Positions 49,034-61,702 of a stretch of DNA of 64,000 nt are shown one piece after another. Within the stretch, counting starts at the first letter, position 1. Each line of letters starts with the position of its first letter. Made by a program: the position numbers and the translations under genes. Origin of the DNA: Leuctra nigra (taxonomy: Eukaryota; Arthropoda; Insecta; Plecoptera; Leuctridae); NCBI GenBank assembly GCA_934045905.1, contig OW203763.1, positions 24,231,108-24,295,107 of the forward strand. The letters run 5' to 3'. The notes under the pieces were generated by a model. The model had not been told where the DNA came from and did no database searches. It was given only the letters and a program-made list of their open reading frames with translations.

Positions 49034-50777
49034 GAAGTACGGCCGCGGGAATTGAACTCGGGTCGCCCGAGTGAAAGTCCAGCGCGTTACTGCCTGAGCC
49101 AACTAGCTCCGTCCATCACCGAAGCCACGGGAATTGAACCCGGGTCGCCCAAGTGAAAGTCCAGCGCGTTACTGCCTGAGCCAACGAGCTCCGTCCATCA
49201 CCGAGGCGAGGGGAATTGAACCCGGGTCGCCCGAGTGAAAGTCCAGCGCGTTACTGCCTGAGCCAACTAGCTCCGTCCATCACCGAAGCCACGGGAATTG
49301 AACCCAGGTCGCCCGAGTGAAAGTCCAGCGCGTTACTGCCTGAGCCAACGAGCTCCGTCCATCACCGAGGCGAGGGGGATTGAACCCGGGTCGCCCGAGT
49401 GAAAGTCCTGCGCGTTACTGCCTGAGCCAACTAGCTCCGTCCATCACTGAGGCGAGGGGGATTGAACCCGGTTCGCCCGAGTGAAAGTCCAGCGCGTTAC
49501 TGCCTGAGCCAACTAGCTCCGTCCATCACCGAGGCGAGGGGGATTGAACCCGGGTCGCCCGAGTGAAAGTCCAGCGCGTTACTGCCTGAGCCAACTAGCT
49601 CCGTCCATCACCGAGGCGAGGGGAATTGAACCCGGGTCGCCCGAGTGAAAGTCCAGCGCGTTACTGCCTGAGCCAACTAGCTCCGTCCAGCACCGAGGCC
49701 ACGGGAATTGAACCCGGGTCGCCCGAGTGAAAGTCCAGCGCGTTACTGCCTGAGCCAACTAGCTCCGTCCATCACCGAGGCGACGGGAATTGAACCCGAG
49801 TCGCCCGAGTGAAAGTCTAGCGCGTTACTGCCTGAGCCAACTAGCTCCGTCCATCACCGAGGCGACGGGAATTGAACCCGGGTCGCCCGAGTGAAAGTCC
49901 AGCGCGTTACTGCCTGAGCCAACCAGCTCCGTCCATCACCGAGGCGAGGGGGATTGAACCCGGGTCGCCCGAGTGAGAGTCCAGCGCGTTACTGCCTGAG
50001 CCAACTAGCTCCGTCCATCACCGAGGTGACGGGAATTGAACCCGGGTCGCCCGAGTGAAAGTCCAGCGCGTTACTGCCTAAGCCAACTAGCTCCGTCCAT
50101 CACCGAGGCGAGGGGAATTGAATCCGGGTCGCCCGAGTGAAAGTCCAGCACGTTACTGCCTGAGCCAACTAGCTCCGTCCATCACCGAGGCGACGGGAAT
50201 TGAACCCGGGTCGCCCGAGTGAAAGTCCAGCGCGTTACTGCCTGAGCCAACTAGCTCCGTCCATCACCGAGGCGACGGGAATTGAACCCGAGTCGCCCGA
50301 GTGAAAGTCTAGCGCGTTACTGCCTGAGCCAACTAGTTCCGTCCATCACCGAGGCGACGGGAATTGAACCCGGGTCGCCAGAGTGAAAGTCCAGCGCGTT
50401 ACTGCCTGAGCCAACTAGCTCCGTCCATCACCGAGGCGAGGGGAATTGAACCCGGGTCGCCCGAGTGAAAGTCCAGCGCGTTACTGCCTGAGCCAACTAG
50501 CTCCGTCCATCACCGAGGCGAGGGGAATTGAACCCGGGTCGCCCGAGTGAAAGTCCAGCGCGTTACTGCCTGAGCCAACTATAGCTCCGTCCATCACCGA
50601 GGCGAGGGGAATTAAACCCGGGTCGCCCGAGTGAGAGTCCAGCGCGTTCTGCCTGAGCCAACTAGCTCTGTCCATCACCGAGGCGAGGGGGATTGAACCC
50701 GGGTCGCCCGAGTGAAAGTCCAGCGCGTTACTGCCTGAGCCAACTAGCTCCGTCCATCACCGAGGCGAGGGGAATTC
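49034..50777 (-). repeat. 82-bp tandem array of tRNA-Glu-like SINE heads, about 21 units
   Basis: On the minus strand each unit reads GGAGCTAGTTGGCTCAGGCA, GTAACGCGCTGGACTTTCAC, TCGGGCGACCCGGGTTCAAT, TCCCCTCGCCTCGGTGATGG. It has a TGGCTCAG A-box start and a GGTTCAATTCC B box (one change from consensus). The TTTCACTCGGGCGACCCGGG segment resembles the anticodon-to-variable part of tRNA-Glu (TTC), with a mispaired anticodon stem. The left edge, GTACGGCCGCGGGAATTGAA, looks like the SINE head-body junction. Units are about 95% alike by eye. Confidence 0.9.
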
Positions 50778-51281
50778 ATTAATATCTTGTTGTGGTGGAG
50801 GTAAAGGTTGCGATTAAAAATAGAGCAGGAAACTGAAATCTGTGAAACGTGGAATGCTGAGAGAATATTAATGTTAAAAACCCTGCGCGATTTTTTGTTT
50901 ATTTTTAGTCATGTTGTTAAAAATGATTGATTTAGGGAAAAACAGAGTTTCATCATACGACTATTTTGTAGATTTTTAAGTTCCCCAGATCATGGAGTAG
51001 CCATTTCATATTTTATTTGAAGAAAGCACTAAGATATTCTATGCTAATGGTTTTTTGTTTGTGTGAATTTTGTCATCCACGGCAAGCACATTAAAACGAG
51101 CGCGTAAAAAACGTTTGCTAATGTTCAAAGCTTGTTGTCAAGTGTTTAAGTTTTATTATTTGAATCCACAATAATACCTAATTAATGATTTATTCTGGAT
51201 TTCGCAAGCGATTAAATGTTGCGCTATTTTACTGGATCCTCGTGTTTTCGAGACCCATTCTGTACATTTACTATCAGTTGT
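50778..51281. other. Intron, AT-rich
   Basis: Nothing recognised. Confidence 0.45.
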
Positions 51282-51289
51282 ATATAGGT

Positions 51290-52059
51290 TAGGGACCCGA
51301 ACCGGAACCGGAACCGGAACCTAGAACCGGTATGAACCTTTATAATTTTGGAACCAGAACCGGAACCGTTATACTTTTTTCCCCAAGAACCGGAACCGGA
51401 ACCCGAACCTTTATAATCAATTAGGTTCTTAAAGGTTCTTTAAGGTTCCTTCTTTTAATAAAAGAAACATGTACGATTTAATTTTTTAACTTTTGGATTT
51501 TAATATTATGATATTTTCAAAGAATATTTTTCGCAAAGTTGTAAAAAAAATATTTTTTGATAACATTTCTATTAGTATTTTTTGTAGACTTTTTTAATTC
51601 TTGAAAATCCTTCATTTTTAAATTGTGCTCGAGTTTTAAATTTTTTTGCGATGAGAACTGCTTTGCTGACAATTATGAATATGATAGCTCTGGCATAATT
51701 GATGTTTACGTCGTCTTATGGAGAAAATTGCCGCCATTGTCTCTTCTGACTCTGAGATTTAGTCTGCGTACCATCCTGTGACTTCTGTACGCATATTACA
51801 GACACTACACCAGTGCTTCATTCATATGACAAAATCCAAATTCAAAAATTCCATTAAATTTGACATAATACTGAAGTGTTATAATCTAGTTTGATTTAAA
51901 ATTTGAGAACCGGAACCGGAACCCGGAACCTTTATGCAGGAACCGGAACCGAACCTTTAAGATTATTTGTTTAAGAACCGGAACCGGATACCGAACCTTT
52001 ATAAAGTAAAATTGTGGAACCGGAACCGGAACCTTTATTAATAAAGGTTCGGGTCCCTG
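51290..52059. mobile_element. hAT-type non-autonomous element with GGAACC arrays
   Basis: 770 bp. The ends are TAGGGACCCGAACC and (inverted) CAGGGACCCGAACC, typical of the hAT CAGGG start. 8-base flanking duplications match at 7 of 8 (ATATAGGT at 51282-51289, ATATAGGG at 52060-52067). Clusters of CCGGAA/GGAACC hexamers lie inside both ends (51298-51420 and 51907-52035). No transposase. Confidence 0.82.
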
Positions 52060-52067
52060 ATATAGGG

Positions 52068-52613
52068 AATGTATCTTTTTTGGTTACTAGGACATTACAT
52101 ACACACTTCGAAGATTTCGAAGATTTTGAAGATACTTCAACTTCAACCTTTGACCCATCAAAATTATGATACATGTGAAATACAATTTACAGCTAAATTT
52201 TTAGTCGACCTTGTAGTATAGGTACATAAATACACCAGCTACAATATTTATGCCCAAACTAGCCTTCCCTTTTTTCTGTATTTTTTTCATCTTGAGTCGA
52301 GTTTGGGCACAAATTTTGTGTAATTTGGTGTTTATGTTGATACGGCCAACGAATAAATTATCTAAGTTAATTATTTTTCCCATTTAACATCGGTAATTTA
52401 AATGGTTGAACTGCTTTGACGATATTGAGTACATATTATTTCCGATGTTTATCTTGATTCTTGAGTGTAGTCTAGCAATGACAAATGCGGAGTCTTGTAG
52501 ATTTGTTACTTCGCAAGGCGATAGAAAATGTCCGGTAATCAAGCTGAAGTGATGACAAGAATGTTATGGAGCGGAGACGCATGTTGAACTCCCTACGTTG
52601 CAGTTGCATTTAT

Positions 52614-52618
<5 letters not shown>
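52068..52618. other. Intron, AT-rich
   Basis: Nothing recognised. Confidence 0.45.
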
Positions 52619-52651
<33 letters not shown>

Positions 52652-52653
52652 TC

Positions 52654-52700
<47 letters not shown>

Positions 52701-52709
52701 CTCTCTCGA
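52619..52709. repeat. (CT)n microsatellite
   Basis: About 45 CT units with CCCT, CACT and CGCT interruptions. Confidence 0.97.
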
Positions 52710-53137
52710 TTTCGCTCGCTTTAGACAAATGTGCATCTTTGAACCTTTGTGTGCCTCAAGTTAATAACATTCTTGGACGATCGACGAAAGTTTGCCACTT
52801 TGAAATTGTACAGGACAAAAAGTATATATATATTTGAAAATTGAAGCTATTCAAAATGAGTTTGTAGAAAGTTGAATACATTTTATTTTCCGACGGACAA
52901 AAGTTGGATGGAAATTGGTAATGCCTTTAAAAAAGTATACTTCTGTTTCAAATTGCTCGAAAGAACGTCTGTTGCCATCATAAACGCACTTAAGTTAAAA
53001 TATAGGAGGATTTAAAAAGAAATCTCGTCTCTTTATAAAACGGAAATATGAATTTCTTAAGAATATCTACAAAGATATACAGACACCACACTACACTTCT
53101 TTAAATATAATTGAAGGTGCTATAAAGCTTCCTTATA
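52710..53137. other. Intron, AT-rich
   Basis: Nothing recognised. Confidence 0.45.
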
Positions 53138-53168
53138 GCATAGAGGTAAGAAGTTCTTACCTCTATGC
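53138..53168. repeat. 31-base palindrome
   Basis: GCATAGAGGTAAGAA, a central G, then its exact inverse. It lies just before the 31-bp minisatellite. Confidence 0.95.
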
Positions 53169-53175
53169 TTATAGA

Positions 53176-54382
53176 GAGATGACGAAGTGGAGGTGCCATG
53201 TACCGGAGGTAAGGAAGAATGTCATAGATATAGGTTCAATGAAGTGGAGGTGCCATGACATGAAGGTGAGAAGCACTTAAGTGGAGGTGCATGAATTAAA
53301 AGTGCCTTAAGGAGAGTTGCAAAGTGGAGCTGCCATTAATTGAAGGAACCTTAAGGAGGTGCTGATAAGTAGAGGTGCCTGAAGTAGAGGTATGGTAAAG
53401 TGGAGGTGCCTAAAGGAGAGGTGTGGAGAAGTGGAGGTGCCTAAAAAAGAGTTGCACTGAAGTGGATTTACCAAAAGGAGAGGTGCTGATAAGTGGAGGC
53501 CTGTGGTTGAGGTGTGGTGGAGTGTAGGTGCCAAAAAAGAGGTGAGTGTGAAGTGGAGGTGCCTAAAGAAGAGGTGCGGTGAAGTGGAGGTACCTAAATG
53601 AGAGGTGCTGGGAAGTGGAGGTGTCTAAAGTAGAGGTGCTGTGAAGTGGTGGTGCCTAAAGGAGAGGTGCGGTGAAGTGGTGGTGCCTAAAGGAGAGGTG
53701 CGGTGAAGTGGTGGTGCCTAAAGGAGAGGTGCTGTGAAGTGGAAGTGCCTAAAGGAGATGTGCTGTGATGTGGAGGTGCCAAAAGGAAAGGTGCACTTAA
53801 GTGGAGGTGGCTAAAGGAGAGGTGACTCGAAGTGAAGGTGCCTAAAGGAGAGATGCACTGAAGTGGAGGTGCCTAAAGTAGAGGTGCGGTGAGGTGGAGG
53901 TGCCTAAAGGAGAGGTGCACTGAAGTGGAGGTGCCTAAAGGAGAGGTGCTGTGAAGTGGAGGTGCCTAAAGGAGAGGTGCTGTGATGTGGAGGTGCTGTG
54001 ATGTGGAGGGGCGTAAAGGAGAGGTGCGGTGAAGTGGAGGTGCCTAAAGTAGAGGTGCACAGAAGTGGAGGTGCCTAAAGGAGAGGTGCTGTGATGTGGA
54101 GGTGCTGTGATGTGGAGGTGCTGTGATGTGGAGGTGCCTAAAGAATAGTTGCACAGAAGTGGAGGTGCCTAAAGGAGAGGATCTGTGAAGTGGAGGTGCC
54201 TAAAGAATAGTTGCACAGAAGTGGAGGTGCCTAAAGGAGAGGTGCACTGAAGTGGAGGTGCCTAAAGGAGAGGTGCACTGAAGTGGAGGTGCCTAAAGAA
54301 GAGTTGCACAGAAGTGGAGGTGCCTAAAGGAGAGGTGAACTGAAGTGGAGGTACCTAAAGGAGAGGTGCACTGAAGTGGGGT
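53176..54382. repeat. 31-bp minisatellite, about 38 units
   Basis: Units of GTGGAGGTGCCTAAAGGAGA plus GGTGCACTGAA or GGTGCTGTGAA. The first units are more diverged than the central ones. The GGAGGTGCC core is inverted relative to the array at 14.3 kb. Confidence 0.93.
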
Positions 54383-55207
54383 CTCCATTCCAGCATCTCA
54401 TTCCAGACAAAGTTTGATCGTTAGTTATGCATAATCAGCACGATTTCCATGATTTCAAACCAACATTCCCGAATTTGCTTTTTGTGTTTTATTCTTCCCA
54501 GCTTTAGCAATCTCATGCCAAGTTTCGATCCGGTTGCCACTTTAGTTTACAACCATAATCACTGTAATTAGTGGTAGTTAAGTGAACGGGTGCCAATGTC
54601 GTTGCTGCAAAATAATGCTTTTTGTTACATGGAACAAAATCGATGCTTTCATACGTCTGCATATATATAGATTCACAGGCAATCTGCATTAGCGGCGGAG
54701 GACAAACGAATTAGGTACAAAATTGGAATTTGTTTCAACTTTGTGATTGATAAATGTGTCGGGGAGGGCCGGTAGATGTTCTATCTTCATTGCACAGCAA
54801 CAGTGCATGAGGGCCATAATGTAGAGTAGATGGGGAATGGAATATATGCGCTAATGGCACAAATCGATGGCGGTGGTTTTCGCATATACCATCCCCCGCG
54901 ATCGCCGAACTGGGGACAAAGTAATTGTTAAAGCGCAACATTAAAATGACATAGTATTGTTGCGGCTTGGTAAGTTGGCTGTGTGCCTTCCTCTGTTCAA
55001 ACCTTCCTTTCTGCTACCATTATTACCGCGCTCTACACGCGATACAACCAACAACACCGAAACAAGCAGCCAAGCAACCAGTAACACACTTTTCTCCGAG
55101 CTCTAAACAAACAGCGGGGCTCCAATCTGTATAGGAAACACTAAATAAATCACAATTATCACAAGGATTAATTGAATTATAATATTAATGATTATGAAAT
55201 ATGTAGA
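54383..55207. other. Intron, high-complexity sequence
   Basis: 54660-54960 is unique, moderately GC-rich and looks like candidate conserved non-coding sequence. No exon is recognised. Confidence 0.4.
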
Positions 55208-57045
55208 CGCCAGTTAATTGGCTCAACATGATCGTGCGGGAGGCCGTGCTTCGAGTTCGAGCTCAGTGACCGGCTGTCCTGATTGCGTTCAGCCATGATT
55301 ACAACGTTAGAGCACGATCGTCTCCTCTTCGCCCGATCTCGTCACCTACATCCTCGTGCGGGAGGCCGTGCTTCGAGTTCGAGCTCAGTGACCGGCTGTC
55401 CTGATTGCGTTCAGCCATGATTACAACGTTAGAGCACGATCGTCTCCTCTTCGCCCGATCTCGTCTCCGACATCCTCGTGCGGGAGGCCGTGCTTCGAGT
55501 TCGAGCTCAGTGACCGGCTGTCCTGATTGCGTTCAGCCATGATTACAACGTTAGAGCACGATCGTCTCCTCTTCGCCCGATCTCGTCACCTACATCCTCG
55601 TGCGGGAGGCCGTGCTTCGAGTTCGAGCTCAGTGACCGGCTGTCCTGATTGCGTTCAGCCATGATTACAACGTTAGAGCACGATCGTCTCCTCTTCGCCC
55701 GATCTCGTCACCTACATCCTCGTGCGGGAGGCCGTGCTTCGAGTTCGAGCTCAGTGACCGGCTGTCCTGATTGCGTTCAGCCATGATTACAACGTTAGAG
55801 CACGATCGTCTCCTCTTCGCCCGATCTCGTCACCTACATCCTCGTGCGGGAGGCCGTGCTTCGAGTTCGAGCTCAGTGACCGGCTGTCCTGATTGCGTTC
55901 AGCCATGATTACAACGTTAGAGCACGATCGTCTCCTCTTCGCCCGATCTCGTCACCTACATCCTCGTGCGGGAGGCCGTGCTTCGAGTTCGAGCTCAGTG
56001 ACCGGCTGTCCTGATTGCGTTCAGCCATGATTACAACGTTAGAGCACGATCATCTCCTCTTCGCCCGATCTCGTCACCTACATCCTCGTGCGGGAGGCCG
56101 TGCTTCGAGTTCGAGCTCAGTGACCGGCTGTCCTGATTGCGTTCAGCCATGATTACAACGTTAGAGCACGATCGTCTCCTCTTCGCCCGATCTCGTCTCC
56201 GACATCCCCGTGCGGGAGGCCGTGCTTCGAGTTCGAGCTCAGTGACCGGCTGTCCTGATTGCGTTCAGCCATGATTACAACGTTAGAGCACGATCGTCTC
56301 CTCTTCGCCCGATCTCGTCTCCGACATCCGGGAGGCCGGGTTTCGAGTTCGAGCTCAGTGACCGGCTGTCCTGATTGCGTCCAGCCATGATTACAACGTT
56401 AGAGCACGATCGTCTCCTCTTCGCCCGATCTCGTCTCCGACATCCGGGAGGCCGTGCTTCGAGTTCGAGCTCAGTGAGCGGCTGTCCTGATTGCGTTCAG
56501 CCATGATTACAACGTTAGAGCACGATCGTCTCCTCTTCGCCCGATCTCGTCACCTACATCCTCGTGCGGGAGGCCGTTTTTCGAGTTCGAGCTCAGTGAC
56601 CGGCTGTCCTGATTGCGTCCAGCCATGATTACAACGTTAGAGCACGATCGTCTCCTCTTCGCCCGATCTCGTCTCCGACATCCGGGAGGCCGTGCTTCGA
56701 GTTCGAGCTCAGTGACCGGTTGTCCTGATTGCGTTCAGCCATGATTACAACGTTAGAGCACGATCGTCTCCTCTTCGCCCGATCTCGTCTCCGATATCCG
56801 GGAGGCCGTGCTTCGAGTTCGAGCTCAGTGACCGGCTGTCCTGATTGCGTTCAGCCATGATTACAACGTTAGAGCACGATCGTCTCCTCTTCGCCCGATC
56901 TCGTCTCCGACATTCTCGTGCGGGAGGCCGTGCTTCGAGTTCGAGCTCAGTGACCGGCTGTCCTGATTGCGTTCAGCCATGATTACAACGTTAGAGCACG
57001 ATCGTCTCCTCTTCTCCGACATCCTCATAATCATTAACCGACACT
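55208..57045 (+). repeat. 122-bp satellite nested in a SINE, about 15 units
   Basis: Units start GTGCGGGAGGCCGTGCTTCG, continue AGTTCGAGCTCAGTGACCGG and CTGTCCTGATTGCGTTCAGC, and end CGATCTCGTCACCTACATCC. Most are 122 bp; some lack 8 bases (114 bp). The first unit is preceded by TTGGCTCAACATGATCG, an A-box-like tRNA head. The last is followed by CTCATAATCATTAA, like a SINE tail. Units are nearly identical. Confidence 0.93.
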
Positions 57046-60000
57046 TTAACGTCGTCCCCGTGCGTCCTTAAGCCGATAATAAAAAGGGTTATAAAAATAG
57101 ACGCGTCCCATTTAGACACAAAACTTACCATATTTATATGCAGGATCAACATATTTTAACTCCTATTTTATTTGTACCCATCGAGTCGGATTTTGTATAA
57201 TTTACATCCCCCTTCGGGACGTTAATCGGGTAATCGGCCTAAATTTAGCCCTATTCCAGCACACATTTCCAAACATCCACGCCTATGGAGAGCATATATA
57301 GAGAGGCATTCGCTGGTATATCGGTATATATAAAAGCGAATTTGTGTCGCACATAAAATGTGCTTTTGTTCTCTATATGGGGTAGCAACGTTATATTTAT
57401 TACCAGTTGAACTATCACCTCTGCATGGAAGCGAAAATAATTTCACGTACCAATATATAATACACCTATCATGCATTTAATGAAGACATAGTAGGAGAAT
57501 GCTTATCGTACTGATCTAACCATACCGTGAGCGAGACATCCAATGTGAATTGCATTTCGGTGGATGGCGCTTGGAAAATATTGCTTCGGCAAAATGGCAT
57601 TCCATTTTGCAAATGTCGCACGTATATAGGTATAATGAAATCGAGCAAAGCGTCCTGTGACATTAGATTGTATGTATACCGGGTGGTTCGGGAAAAAAAG
57701 AATACACGTAATGGATGTGATCGCACATTGAATTGAAAATGTCCCATATTGTCAAGTTGTAATATACGGGCAAGGATCCAGCAATCAGGACAAACAAATT
57801 CCGATATCAATTTCGTCCTTGTAGCATCGTTTAGGAACTGTGGAATTAGAAATCTGAGCACAGATTTAACATTTCATCGAAACTTGTGAAATTTTTCGTA
57901 AAAGCTTAATTTCAAGATACCATAACTTTCGCCGTAATATTTCGAATGTTTTGTAATTTGCACACTCCGTGGTAATAGGGTTTGAACTTGTCAGCCTGAT
58001 GTTTAGCTAGACTCGGCCATTGGTCTTGTCTTTCGCGTCACCCGGTTATATCTCGTCGTTTACCGTGTGTCATAAATACCAGCATGCATTGTATTGGTGG
58101 GGTGACTCTCCGGGAATATTTCATACCCCCGTCGTCTTTCCCATTTAGCACACTATAGAGGTGTCGAAGGTTCATTCAAACTTTTTACCACCCACGTAAA
58201 AGATGGTCATCATAGCCGAACTGTTTACATAATCTTTTCAAAAGTCTAGTTTTATTCATACTGGAACTCAAAAAGATTACATTTTTAAATTGTCCTTTTT
58301 ATTGCGTCCCAATCGCCAAAGCTGGAATATTTTCCATGAAAACTATCATGACTTAATGAAGAAATAATGAGAAATACTTTTCATTTTCGATTAATCTCGA
58401 ATTAACAAAATGATACCATATATATTACATTTAACCTAATTTTCTTATGCATTTCATGTATAGATAGGTAGTTGGTATTAAGTGTATTTGGTATCATACC
58501 TACTGATATTTTGTTATTGATTCGCTTTTCAAACTAACTGCCTATTTTTTGTTTCTTTTTGATTAGGAGATGACATTTTTGTATTATATTATTATGTACT
58601 TAGACTAGCCTTTTGGCCTCGCTTTTGGCTATGAGGCATGTTGTTGTATAGTGTGTTTATTATTTCTGTGTACTAGGTATGTATAATTATTAGTTCTTAC
58701 CAATAAAAAAAGGCAATTTTACTGGAAAAAGCTTGAAAGAATTGCCACTTAAATTTCGAGATTTAAACTTCAAAATTTTGAGACCAATTAGCTTAATTAA
58801 ACAAATAATTAAATTTGCGTGACTTTTCAGTTCCTATTACTAGCTTTTTAAAATGATGGTAATATAAAAAAATGTTATAGCGTATGATCTATTTATAACG
58901 TATTCCAAAAACATCTTTTCTACTTCGCTCTCTATACGGCCGATGCAATTCTAACACACAAAGTAACCGATGTGTTTTGTCCCAGTCCAGCAAAACTGTT
59001 AGGCATAGAATAAAGAAACTGCTGTTACGAATTAATAGCCACCCTAAACCTTATAGCTTTAATATTTTCCGTTAATAAAACAAAGTTTTGTACAAATATG
59101 GCCATAAAGATTTACATGCCAGAGCTTACAAACAAAGCTCAGAGTTAGAGATAAAGCTAAAAGTTACAACTTAAAGCTCCTGCAACGCCTTGCAGTTTAC
59201 CTAAGGCTAGACTGATAACGAAGACAAGTTTTTTACTTTATTCAAGTAGTTTCGTAGGGAAAAAAATAATGTAAAAGTGTATTAATCGACTAAATGTAAA
59301 CGTTTTTTCGGCTATTCACTGGCAAAAAAGTTCAAGTTAGGTAGTACGTATTTCACAAAGTGTAGGTAGTTTGTACGAGTATCATTTAATCCATAATATA
59401 TACCTGGTATACTTCTACTCTTACTTAATATTGTTGCTTTGTTGAAAAAAATCGTTTGAAAATGGATTAAAGTCCATGAAAAATTGAATAATATCTCTTA
59501 ATTCAGCCTCACTTCCACCGCTCCCTTAATGTCATTGGTTATAAACAAGAATTGTTTCCAAGTTTTGACCATAAAAATCACAATAATAGTACCTACCTAT
59601 AAATAATGAAATAAAATCATCCACTCTACATAAATTATATACATTTCATACGCAAATGAGTTAAATATCCTGGAGTGATACCTACTCTTCAATAAAGGCT
59701 AAAAACTGAATTGAGAATGGCACATAATTTTAAGTACCTACAAATTTCACCTTTTGGCTCTACAAAATTCGCGGTCAACAAACAAAATCGTTTTGATTAT
59801 TAAATACTAAATCCTGAATATCATTTAGAATAAAGCAGTAATTGTTTGCGTAAGTCTTATTTATTGGCATTATGAGTCATGACAGATAGTCAAAAAGGTA
59901 ATATTAAACTTGAAACAAAAATTGTAATTACCTATTAATAAAAAAAATACAAGGTAAAATCATGATTCGTGAACACCTCGACTGTTTAGGAAACAAATGA

Positions 60001-61702
60001 GTATAGGATCAAAGCATATGAACCAGTATTGAATCATACAGATTTTAATCCAGTGAAACACTTATTTGTTCCTCCATTCCGCAAAATGAATTGTTCATTT
60101 TTTTATTGAAAAGAATAACTGAATATTTGGGCCTTTGTCAACATGTCAAATTGTGATTCAGTTTTCTTGTTGCATGATTATGCACAGAACAGAAACACAA
60201 ATGAGCCAAATGACCAATGATTTATCATCAGGATTCGGGATGAAAACTCCTTTACAAAGAAACATTAAATATTGTTTAACACCAGGTTACGATACGGAAA
60301 ACACTGAAGCTTGTGTTATTCATATTTTAATTCATTACTTTGACCACCCAACTAATAGTTTGTTGGCGTAGTACTTACTTGCGTTGACTCATCCATTATA
60401 CGAAGTTCAAAAAATGATAAAAATGCAGTACAAGATAATTGGCTTCTTTAACCTTTGAACTTTAAAAGTTGACAAAAATTCCTGAGGCGCTATAAAAGAA
60501 GATATTTGTTTGAAATTGGACTAATTGAAAAGAAAATGTAAATATATCTACCTATACCATGGTGGTATATCCTATAATCTTAAAAATAATCCCGGGCTCT
60601 AATTTAACATTGAGAAAGCTACACGATATTTAGTACCGTACTAAAGTAATCAAATCGGAGGCTATCACCGATTAATTTGGAAAGTGTACATTCAACTATA
60701 ATAAGTATGATCACATTATCCATCACAATCAGTGTACCTATTAAATAATTGCCGGCAGAGTTAATTAATGACATGCGTTATATTTACCACTTATGGTGGG
60801 CATTCACATCGCATTTTGGTGGACCTTTTTTAATGCTTCTGTGCCGGGAGAACGGTTGACAGGAGCACTCCAATTTTTTTTTCTCATGCTTATAACAGAT
60901 TTGAGTTGTTGCTGGACATTTTGTTTTTTAAATTTTTGAACTGGAAAAGCGCATGAAAATTTTTGAAACTTTTAATTTTTTTGTCAACTTCAGGCTATCA
61001 CAACTCACGTAATTATTGTTATATCGTAAAAGTAAAATGTCCAGCAACAATGTGCATATATTGGTAACACATGCTGAAAATTTGAAATTAATCGGTCAAT
61101 CGGCTTGCTGTTCAAACGGGAATTAAAAATGTACTAAAACCTTCAAATGATAATTTTCCAGCTCATTTTCTAGTCCACATTTGCAGCGAATATTTCCCCT
61201 CCTTCTTGTCACGTACAAGACATTAATTTAACTGTCAACGCAGCGATAACACGACTGGAGAGTCGAGAGCGGATCAGTTTCACCCTGTGGGTAGAATGAC
61301 GTCATTCATTGTGTTGATAAACACATGTGCTCTGCATCTTTCACTAACTCAAGGGAATAAATTTACTCGATGTGTCAATGCGAAGTCAATGCCCAATTAG
61401 AATTGCATTAAATATATTCAATAATTATCAAAAATTAAATAAAATGAAATACAAATTATGGAATACCTACCCAAAAATATTTGAACAGTAATTAGCTTGC
61501 GCAACATGATTTGGAAATGTATTATTATATTCAGTTAGCTGGAGACACTTTATTGTTTCTATTGTGCCGATTGCAATGAATGTGGATGCTGTATACATTG
61601 ATGAAATGCACTGAATTTGCACCGATTGTTACATCTAAGGAGATGATTGCTAAAGAGCTCGACCGAACATCTCAATTTCTATAGTTTCTTTTTGTTAGAA
61701 GT
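57046..61702. other. Intron, AT-rich, no gene recognised
   Basis: A minus-strand open frame of 130 codons at 57469-57861 has no recognisable family. 58420-58720 looks like the 3' end of an old retroelement (short GCCTC...GAGGC hairpin, A-rich end), but this is weak. The rest is plain AT-rich sequence. Confidence 0.4.

Noticed and set aside
49034..50777. A cluster of functional tRNA-Glu genes on the minus strand
   Set aside because: The anticodon stem has a G-G mismatch and the acceptor stem does not pair; the units tile continuously without spacers or terminators.
49034..57045. Possible CRISPR arrays
   Set aside because: The 82-bp and 122-bp repeats have no unique spacers, lie in a eukaryotic intron and have no cas genes.
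57469..57861. 130-codon minus-strand open frame
   Set aside because: No recognisable family, motif or splice context; length is within chance for this much AT-rich sequence with no other support.
58420..58730. 3' end of a non-LTR retrotransposon
   Set aside because: Only a short hairpin and an A-rich end suggest it; no reverse-transcriptase frame is nearby.
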